In this document: positions 58,091-64,000 of the stretch, one piece after another
How positions within the stretch are numbered: position 1 is the first letter of the stretch
Layout: every line of letters starts with the position of its first letter
From: Woeseiaceae bacterium
GTDB taxonomy: Bacteria; Pseudomonadota; Gammaproteobacteria; Steroidobacterales; Woeseiaceae
Direction: 5' to 3'
NCBI GenBank assembly: GCA_030065915.1
Contig: JASJCQ010000009.1
Coordinates: 46,862-110,861 of the forward strand
DNA: 64,000 bases
Program-made: the position numbers and the translations under genes
Notes under the pieces: generated by a model
The model's input: only the letters and a program-made list of their open reading frames with translations
Databases searched by the model: none
What the model was told of the DNA's origin: nothing

Positions 58091-59893
58091 TCAGAACATG
58101 AACTCGTTTTCGTCCAGCTTCATCAGCGAATCCGGCCCGGCCTGCATCGTTTCGAGCAGGGTCGTCGTGCGAGGCAGGATCTTCGCGAAGTAAAATTCCG
58201 CGGTCTGGATCTTCGCGCGATAGAAGGCCTCTTCTGTCGTGCCCTCATCGAGCCGCTTGTATGCAGCCTTGGCACTCGCGGCCCAGGCGACACCGAGCAG
58301 CACGTAGCCTGAGAACATGATGTAGTCGACGGACGCGGCGCCGACGGCGTCGCGGTCTCTCAACGCGGCAAAACCGATCTTGCGCGTTAGCGACTTCCAC
58401 TGCTTCGTCAGGCGCACGAGGGTCTTCAGGTAGGGCCGGAGTTCCTTGCGCTGATGTGAGCGCTTGCAGAACTCGAGAATGAAACTCGTAACCGGCGCCA
58501 GCGCCTCACCTCGCGAACCCAGCACCTTGCGGCCCAGCAGGTCCAGTGCCTGGATGCCGGTCGTGCCCTCGTAAAGCATGCTGATGCGCGCATCGCGGAC
58601 GTTCTGTTCCGCGCCCCATTCGTTGATGTAGCCGTGCCCGCCGAAGCACTGCAGGCCGAGGTTCGCGGCTTCGAAGCCGGTCTCGGTCAGGAAGGCCTTG
58701 ATGATCGGGGTCAGGAAGTTCAGCACATGGTTGGCCAGCTCGCGCGCCTCGGGGTTATCCGACTTGGTCAGGATGTCACCCTGCGTACTGGCGAAATAGA
58801 TCAGCGCGCGGCCGCCCTCGGCGAAAGCCTTCTGCGTCAGCAGCATGCGGCGGACGTCGGGGTGCACGATGATCGGGTCGGCCGGCCCCGAGGGGTTCTT
58901 CGGGCCGGACAGCGAACGCATCTGCAGGCGATCCCGCGCGTAGGCCAGCGATTGCTGGAATGCGAGCTCGGAGTGGGCGAGGCCCTGCAGGCCGGTGCCG
59001 AGGCGGGCGAAGTTCATGAACGTGAACATGTAGCTCAGGCCCTTGTTCTCCTCGCCGATCAGAAAGCCCTTCGCGCCGTCGAAGTTCAGTTCGCAGGTCG
59101 CGTTGCCGTGGATGCCCATCTTGTGCTCGAGCGAGCCGCACTTGACGCCGTTGCGCTCACCGAGTGAGCCGTCGTCGTTCGGCAGGAACTTGGGGACGAT
59201 AAAGAGCGAGATACCCTTGGTTCCCGGGGGAGCGCCTGCGACGCGCGCCAGCACGATGTGCACGATGTTCTCGGCCATGTCGTGCTCGCCCGATGAGATG
59301 AATATTTTCGAGCCGGTGATGCTGTAGCTGCCGTCCGCTGCCGGTTCGGCTTTGGTCCGCATGAGGCCTAAGTCAGTACCGCAATGCGACTCGGTCAGGC
59401 ACATTGTGCCGGTCCACCGGCCGCTGACCAGCGGCTCCATGTAGGCCGCCTTCTGCTCTTCAGAGCCGTGTTCGTCGATGGTCTCCATCGCGCCGTGCGA
59501 CAGGCCGGGGTACATCGCCCACGACCAGTTCGCGGTACCGTTCATCTCCCGGATCGGCAGGCCGATCGACATCGGCAAGTCCTGGCCGCCGTACTCGGCA
59601 GGCTGGTCCAGTGTCGGCCAGCCGCCCTCGACGTACTGCTCGTACGCCTCCTTGAAACCTGGCGGCGTCGTGACCTCGCCGTCGTCATCGAGCTGGCAGC
59701 CGACGGAGTCGCCTACAGCGTTTAGCGGGGCGATGACGTCCTCAGCGAACTTACTGATTTCACTTAAGATTGTGTCGATCAGCTCTTGGTTGGCCTCGTC
59801 GCAGCCGGGCAGGGATTCATAGTGCCGGTCGAAGTCCAGAAGATCCTGGGTGACGAAGCGGATGTCGCGCACTGGGGCTTTATAAACTGACAT
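58091..59893 (-). CDS. Acyl-CoA dehydrogenase with C-terminal extension (600 aa)
   Basis: The flavoenzyme introduces the first double bond in beta-oxidation. The order is an N-terminal helical domain (about 40-150), a central FAD-binding segment (MCLTESHCGTDLGLMRT, GTKGISLFIVPKF), a C-terminal helical domain (FARLGTGLQGLAHSELAFQ, QCFGGHGYINEWG, IYEGT-like MLYEGTTGIQALDL), and an extra C-terminal domain of about 130 residues found in the AcdA/DmdC-like subgroup. I chose ATG 59893 because GGAGG lies eight bases upstream; the in-frame start at 59932 lies inside the operator-like repeat. It is the first gene of the fad operon and divergent from a FabR-like regulator. Confidence 0.94.
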   Translation of the reverse strand: MSVYKAPVRDIRFVTQDLLDFDRHYESLPGCDEANQELIDTILSEISKFAEDVIAPLNAVGDSVGCQLDDDGEVTTPPGFKEAYEQYVEGGWPTLDQPAEYGGQDLPMSIGLPIREMNGTANWSWAMYPGLSHGAMETIDEHGSEEQKAAYMEPLVSGRWTGTMCLTESHCGTDLGLMRTKAEPAADGSYSITGSKIFISSGEHDMAENIVHIVLARVAGAPPGTKGISLFIVPKFLPNDDGSLGERNGVKCGSLEHKMGIHGNATCELNFDGAKGFLIGEENKGLSYMFTFMNFARLGTGLQGLAHSELAFQQSLAYARDRLQMRSLSGPKNPSGPADPIIVHPDVRRMLLTQKAFAEGGRALIYFASTQGDILTKSDNPEARELANHVLNFLTPIIKAFLTETGFEAANLGLQCFGGHGYINEWGAEQNVRDARISMLYEGTTGIQALDLLGRKVLGSRGEALAPVTSFILEFCKRSHQRKELRPYLKTLVRLTKQWKSLTRKIGFAALRDRDAVGAASVDYIMFSGYVLLGVAWAASAKAAYKRLDEGTTEEAFYRAKIQTAEFYFAKILPRTTTLLETMQAGPDSLMKLDENEFMF

Positions 59894-59914
59894 TTCGGGG
59901 CCTCCGGGAAGTTT

Positions 59915-59930
59915 GCGTACAACTGTACGC
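59915..59930. promoter_or_regulatory. Candidate FabR-like operator, GCGTACA-AC-TGTACGC
   Basis: Two perfect 7-base arms (59915-59921 and 59924-59930) are separated by AC, with an extra TGTAC half-site at 59936-59940. From memory this closely resembles the E. coli FabR target near fabA and fabB. It sits between the fad operon and the FabR-like gene, 22 bases upstream of the acyl-CoA dehydrogenase start, where binding would block that promoter. Confidence 0.65.
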
Positions 59931-60026
59931 ACAACTGTACCATATCTCTGTTAGTATTCAACGCAAGGCTTTGCAACAAAGCCCTGACCTGGCGGCGAAA
60001 ATGCTGCCGCGATGAACAGATAGACG

Positions 60027-60638
60027 ATGGACCCGAGAAAAATAAGAAAGGCCGAAACCCGCGAGCAGCTGTTGAGCGTGACGGCCGACGCGCTGGCCAC
60101 CGGCCGCAGCTTCGACACGATGAGTCTCCGAGAGGTTGCCAAGCTCGCCGGCATCGCGCCGACCTCGTTTTATCGGCATTTCCACGACATGGAGGAACTC
60201 GGTCTCGCGTTGATCGAGGAGCACGGGAGGGCGCTGCTCGCCGTCATCGAAGATGTCAGGACCCACGTGACGGAAGGACGTTCCCTGATCAGGGCCTGGG
60301 TCACCGCCGTGTATGACTTCATCATGGCCAGGCAAGGCCTGTCTCGTATGATCGTCAAGGAGAGCCTGTCCCCCGAATCGCCGTTTCGCGAAGCGTCCGA
60401 GGGTCTGTTCCTGGCGATATCCAGCGACCTCGCCGAATACCTGGAGCAGGACGCCAGCCAGCGGGGCGTGCCGCTGGGCTACCCGCGCCTTGCCGCAAAC
60501 GCCATGGTGTCCATGATGTTTACGTCCGGCATCGCACTGTTAAACGCCCCGGAGGTCGATCGCGACCGTCATATCGACGCGGCCGTCATCAAGGTCAAGA
60601 TGATCCTACGCGGCGCCGAATCCCTCGGCGACAAGTAG
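60027..60638 (+). CDS. TetR-family regulator, FabR-like
   Basis: The 203-residue protein has the TetR helix-turn-helix (LREVAKLAGIAPTSFYRHFHDMEELGLALIEEHG, residues about 36-69). This segment is strikingly like FabR, the repressor of unsaturated fatty acid synthesis in Enterobacteria, including the FYRHFHDMEELG stretch. The C-terminal ligand domain is more divergent. In E. coli FabR controls fabA and fabB, but here the gene is divergent from a beta-oxidation operon, so its regulon may have shifted to degradation. It is probably autoregulated through the same intergenic dyad. Confidence 0.88.
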   Translation: MDPRKIRKAETREQLLSVTADALATGRSFDTMSLREVAKLAGIAPTSFYRHFHDMEELGLALIEEHGRALLAVIEDVRTHVTEGRSLIRAWVTAVYDFIMARQGLSRMIVKESLSPESPFREASEGLFLAISSDLAEYLEQDASQRGVPLGYPRLAANAMVSMMFTSGIALLNAPEVDRDRHIDAAVIKVKMILRGAESLGDK

Positions 60639-60798
60639 GCGCGCCAGCACCTGTTGAGTACCCGGATTGCCGTGGCAGGGCGGGGCGATTAAACATAACG
60701 CGAAAATTCCCGCCGTGACTGTTTTTCACCACTGCGCAGAACGCCTCGGCCAGCGTCGTTTTCACGCGATCGTATAAGTATTTACCGTAAATGTTATT

Positions 60799-60817
60799 GA
60801 TAATGATTCGCATTAAC
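60799..60817 (+). promoter_or_regulatory. Fur box upstream of siderophore receptor
   Basis: The 19 bases GATAATGATTCGCATTAAC match the classic Fur consensus at 15 of 19 positions. The site lies 43 bases before the receptor start and overlaps a GATAAT hexamer (60818-60823) that may be the -10 element. Iron-bound Fur would repress the receptor. Confidence 0.75.
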
Positions 60818-60859
60818 GATAATTTGCACATGGGAGATTAACTTCGGACACATCCAATA

Positions 60860-63001
60860 ATGAAAGCCAAAACGGTTCTGGCAGCGTTGCCCCTGCTTCT
60901 CGTGTCGGGTCTGGCCAATGCGGAGGCTGAGAATGCGGCCGCTGGTGACGGAGCGGGTACGGAAGTCGATGAGATCATCGTCAAGGGTCGCACGCTGTCG
61001 ATCGACAAACTGAACTCGGTCAAAACGCCGACACCTATCATCGACGTACCGCAAAGCCTGTCCATCACGACAAGCGAGCAGATCCAGCAACAGTCCTTCC
61101 AGAGCATCGGCGACGTGCTGCGATACACGCCGGGACTGTCGATCAGCCAGGGCGAGGGACACCGCGATGCGATCATCATTCGCGGTATTCAGACGACAGC
61201 CGACTTCTTCGTCGACGGTATCCGGGACGACGTTCAGTACTATCGGCCGCTGTATAACGTCGCGCAGATCGAAGTGTTGCGTGGCTCGAACGCATTGTTA
61301 TTCGGTCGCGGCGGCGGCGGTGGCGTCATCAACCGCGTTCAGAAGCAGGCGAATCTCGATTCCCAATTTACGTCGTTAAGCGGCGGCATTGATTCCTTTG
61401 GTTCGTACACAACAAGTGTCGACACAAACTATGTGACCAGCGACAACTCCGCGCTGCGTTTCAATGTCTACTACCAGTCACTGGAGAATCATCGGGATTT
61501 CTACGAGGGCGAGAGCTTCGCGATCAATCCCACGTTCAAGCTGGCATTGAGCGACGTGACGACGGCGACATTTTCCTATGAGTACATAGACGACGATCGT
61601 GGCGTTGACCGCGGCGTACCGTCACAGAATGTGGACGGAGGCCCCGACGTACCGCTGGCTGGCTACGACGACACATTCTTCGGATCCCCCGAACAAAACT
61701 TCACGACCATCGAGGCGAACCTGTTCCGCGCACGACTCGATCACGAGTTCTCCGAGGCGCTGCGAGGCAACGTCACGGCGCAGTTCGCCGACTACGACAA
61801 GGCCTATCAGAACCTGTATGCCAGCGAAGAAGTCGTTGTTACCAACGGTGTATTCAGCGAGGTTGAGCTGGACGGTTATGTCGACAAGACCGCACGCGAG
61901 AACATGATCATCCAGGCCAACCTGGTCGCGGAGTTCTCGACCGGCGGCATCGGCCACACGCTGCTGTTCGGCGTTGAGGCAGGTGACCAGGAAACCGAGA
62001 ACTCGCGTCGCGACAATGTGTTCGCCGCCAACGGTGACGATCAGTTGTTCATTCCGTTCACGGACCCGCTGCAGATCCCGGCGTTCTCATTCCCGAACCA
62101 GGTACGCGATCGCGCGTCTGCGGTGAGCTTCGCTTCGATCTACCTGCAGGACCAGCTGGACCTGACGGACAACTTCAAGCTTATCGCCGGATTGCGCTAT
62201 GACGAGTTCGACATCGACGTCCTGGACATCATCGAGCAGAACGATGGCGATGCCGTTGACGGCAGATTCTCTCGCAAGGACAGCGAGGTCACGCCGCGGT
62301 ACGGCCTGATCTACAAGCCGGCTGAGAACGTCTCGATATACGCCAGCTACTCCGAGACCTTCCTGCCTCGCTCCGGCGACCAGTTCCTGACGCTGACGCT
62401 CGATGCCGAGAGTACGCGCCCACAGTTCTTCGAGAACAAGGAAGTCGGCGTCAAGTGGGATCTTCGTGAGGACCTCAGTCTTGCAGCCGCGTTGTTCGAA
62501 CTCGAGCGCGAGAGCTACACGTCGGTGGATCCGGAAGACCCGGCGCAGCTGATCATCGTCGAGGGCTCCGAGACGACAGGCTTCGAGCTCGAGCTCGCCG
62601 GCCGCTTCACGGATTTCTGGACGATTACGGCGGGCTACGCGAACCTCGATGGCGTCGTGCTGCGTGTCGACGGCAGCGGCAACAGTGGCAACGTTACGCG
62701 GCAGACGCCGGACAGCATGTTCTCGATCTGGAACACCTTCATCGTCAATGACAGCGTAAGCTTCGCATTCGGCGCCAACTACCAGGACAGCTTCTTCATT
62801 CGCGAAGACAACTCCGTCGAGGTACCGAGCTATACGCGAGTGGACGCGGCCGCGTACTACCAGGTGACTGACCGGCTTCGGCTGCAGGTCAACGTCGAGA
62901 ACCTGCTCGACGAAGACTACTACCCGGACGCTCACAGCAACGACAACATCACGACCGGCGAGCCGGCGAACGCGAGGATCACAGCGATCTATACGTTCTG
63001 A
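60860..63001 (+). CDS. TonB-dependent siderophore receptor
   Basis: The 713-residue outer-membrane receptor has a signal peptide (ending near SGLANA), a TonB box (DEIIV, residues 37-41), a plug domain of the siderophore type (about 60-175, PQSLSITTSEQIQQQSFQSI and VEVLRGSNALLFGRGGGGGV in its EVLRGSNALLFGRG form) and a barrel ending in the terminal Phe motif ITAIYTF. The length and plug match FhuA/FoxA/catecholate-type receptors, but the siderophore cannot be named. There is no N-terminal STN signalling domain. A Fur box precedes it, and a strong terminator follows. Confidence 0.93.
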   Translation: MKAKTVLAALPLLLVSGLANAEAENAAAGDGAGTEVDEIIVKGRTLSIDKLNSVKTPTPIIDVPQSLSITTSEQIQQQSFQSIGDVLRYTPGLSISQGEGHRDAIIIRGIQTTADFFVDGIRDDVQYYRPLYNVAQIEVLRGSNALLFGRGGGGGVINRVQKQANLDSQFTSLSGGIDSFGSYTTSVDTNYVTSDNSALRFNVYYQSLENHRDFYEGESFAINPTFKLALSDVTTATFSYEYIDDDRGVDRGVPSQNVDGGPDVPLAGYDDTFFGSPEQNFTTIEANLFRARLDHEFSEALRGNVTAQFADYDKAYQNLYASEEVVVTNGVFSEVELDGYVDKTARENMIIQANLVAEFSTGGIGHTLLFGVEAGDQETENSRRDNVFAANGDDQLFIPFTDPLQIPAFSFPNQVRDRASAVSFASIYLQDQLDLTDNFKLIAGLRYDEFDIDVLDIIEQNDGDAVDGRFSRKDSEVTPRYGLIYKPAENVSIYASYSETFLPRSGDQFLTLTLDAESTRPQFFENKEVGVKWDLREDLSLAAALFELERESYTSVDPEDPAQLIIVEGSETTGFELELAGRFTDFWTITAGYANLDGVVLRVDGSGNSGNVTRQTPDSMFSIWNTFIVNDSVSFAFGANYQDSFFIREDNSVEVPSYTRVDAAAYYQVTDRLRLQVNVENLLDEDYYPDAHSNDNITTGEPANARITAIYTF

Positions 63002-63030
63002 CGCGCCGCAGTTTAATTGCAACAAGACCG

Positions 63031-63059
63031 AAGGCCCTCCTCGCGAGGGCCTTTTCTTT
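63031..63059 (+). terminator. Intrinsic terminator of the siderophore receptor
   Basis: AAGGCCCTC (63031-63039) and GAGGGCCTT (63045-63053) form a perfect 9-pair stem with a CTCGC loop, followed by TTTTCTTT. It is 30 bases past the stop codon. The A-rich left flank is weak, so it acts mainly on the plus strand. Confidence 0.9.
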
Positions 63060-63155
63060 GCCGTTCCGAGGGCCAACACAGACTGCGGCTTGCACCTGAC
63101 TCCTCGCAAGCGGACACTGTTGCGACGCACGCATGGAAACCAAGGGGGTGTGTCT

Positions 63156-63533
63156 ATGCAACTCGTTAACTCAGAAACGCGATCCACGCTCACGCAACGT
63201 CACCCGGAAGCGCTCGCTGAACTGGATCGTCTCGCCGATACGCTGGATGCTTCCTCGCTCGACCCTGCGCTGCTTGATCTCTGCCAGTCCTACTTCGCAA
63301 CGTCGCTGTCAGGCGCAACCTGGTCGCCAGAACGCGAACTCACCGAACTCGAATCCGACTGCATCAAGGTCTGCGAGCAGTTCATGGTTTCGGTGGCGAG
63401 CATGACCGATGAACAGATGGCTTTGCTGTCGCGCCACCTGGGCGCAGACGACGTCTACAACCTGATGTATGCGATCTACGTGCTCGAGATGTCTGAGCGA
63501 CTGGGGCTGGTCTTGAAGGGGGTACTGCAGTGA
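63156..63533 (+). CDS. Small hypothetical protein (125 aa) upstream of an AhpD-like gene
   Basis: The ATG at 63156 follows AGGGGGTG and gives a mainly helical soluble protein (ETRSTLTQRHPEALAELDRL, ELESDCIKVCEQFMVSV, TDEQMALLSRHLGADDVYNLM). There is one Cys pair in DCIKVC. I do not recognise a family by itself; the helical pattern and neighbour suggest a partner of the AhpD/carboxymuconolactone decarboxylase-like protein encoded next. Its stop overlaps that gene's GTG start (GTGA at 63530-63533). An earlier in-frame ATG at 63090 would extend it without a ribosome site. Confidence 0.75.
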   Translation: MQLVNSETRSTLTQRHPEALAELDRLADTLDASSLDPALLDLCQSYFATSLSGATWSPERELTELESDCIKVCEQFMVSVASMTDEQMALLSRHLGADDVYNLMYAIYVLEMSERLGLVLKGVLQ

Positions 63534-64000
63534 GTGCTCATCAACCGAGAATACAGACAGACCTGTTGACCCCCGGCGTCTCTGCTGGCGGAGAACTAGA
63601 GAGCGCGATTGCCGCGTTTGCGGCCGCGGCTGTACGGGCTAACCGCGTTGATCCGATCACGACGGAACTCGTCCGATTGCGATGCGCCCAGTATCACGAT
63701 TGCCGCCTGTGCGGATCGTTCCGCGTCCAGGCGGCGCTCGATGCCGGCTTCGACGAAGACATGCAGAAAAAGATCGGCAACTACGAGGCCAGCGATTTTA
63801 GCGATCAGACCAAGGCGGCACTGCGACTGACCGACGCGATGATCATGAACCCCGGAAACATCGATCCCGTCTTGCGGGCGAGCATTCGTGAACACCTCGA
63901 CGATGAACAGATCGTCGAGATCTGCGTCGACGTCATGAAGTGGAGCCAGCAGAAGTCGCTGGTCGCGACTCGCATCGAGGCGCCGGCCTCCGAAGAACAC
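63530..64000 (+). CDS. Carboxymuconolactone decarboxylase / AhpD-like protein, 3'-truncated
   Basis: The frame from GTG 63530 is open to the window edge (157 codons seen, no stop). It carries the AhpD-like redox motif HDCRLCGSFR (CRLC, with surrounding LVRLRCAQYH), preceded by an N-terminal helical region and followed by TDAMIMNPGNIDP and EQIVEICVDVMKWS. These features match the CMD/AhpD family, whose CxxC members act as peroxidase or thiol oxidoreductase partners. The start overlaps the previous stop by four bases, so the two are translationally coupled. The true C-terminus lies outside the window. Confidence 0.85.
   Translation, partial: MSAHQPRIQTDLLTPGVSAGGELESAIAAFAAAAVRANRVDPITTELVRLRCAQYHDCRLCGSFRVQAALDAGFDEDMQKKIGNYEASDFSDQTKAALRLTDAMIMNPGNIDPVLRASIREHLDDEQIVEICVDVMKWSQQKSLVATRIEAPASEEH

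Overview
The window looks like chromosomal DNA of a free-living marine Gammaproteobacterium. The evidence is high GC content, dense operons, FadB/FadA/FadH with a FabR-like regulator, TonB-dependent receptors and an alginate-degradation locus. The mix of gene families (giant DUF11/OmpA surface proteins, ECF sigma plus kinase pairs, an AgmX-type motor) recalls Woeseiaceae-like lineages, but that placement is inference only. I see no rRNA, tRNA, CRISPR array, transposase or phage gene.

Layout. (1) 1-8.3 kb: a minus-strand operon (ECF sigma factor, Ser/Thr kinase with TPRs, DUF3592 protein, small membrane protein) faces a plus-strand group: a secreted protein with four ~90-residue 'DGT/DGS' repeats, a second DUF3592 protein and a putative lipoprotein. 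(2) 8.5-12 kb: a LysR regulator divergent from a VOC protein and a PPOX-ferredoxin-reductase fusion, then a small lipoprotein with its own terminator. (3) 12.1-17.3 kb: a membrane protein, galT-galK, a KDPG aldolase and a DUF2797 protein. (4) 17.3-29.3 kb: an alginate utilisation locus preceded by ATTGGT/ACCAAT palindromes. It holds a large modular repeat lipoprotein, a TonB-dependent receptor, a CBM32-like/PL7 lyase lipoprotein, a putative further lyase or lectin-fold lipoprotein, and a second PL7 lyase. The KDPG aldolase upstream fits the last step of alginate monomer catabolism. (5) 29.5-31.3 kb: recQ.

(6) 31.6-51.9 kb is the most unusual region: about 20 kb of same-strand genes. They are a coiled-coil exported protein, three TPR proteins (two of them clear lipoproteins), a small exported protein, a MotA/TolQ/ExbB channel, two ExbD/TolR proteins, an AgmX/PglI-type TonB-like protein, then a 1631-residue DUF11/SdrD-like protein and a 1711-residue protein with three OmpA-like domains plus an outer-membrane barrel. 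I read this as a proton-motive-force-driven trans-envelope machine related to the Myxococcus Agl/Glt motor, possibly coupled to a giant outer-membrane partner. The first ExbD has Asn where the proton-carrying Asp is expected, and the ExbB lacks the usual Glu.

(7) 52.1-60.6 kb: a small secreted protein, then a minus-strand beta-oxidation operon (acyl-CoA dehydrogenase, fadB, fadA, fadH) divergent from a FabR-like TetR regulator, with a GCGTACA/TGTACGC dyad between them. (8) 60.7-64 kb: a Fur-box-preceded siderophore receptor with a strong terminator, then a small protein overlapping an AhpD/carboxymuconolactone-decarboxylase-like gene that runs off the window.
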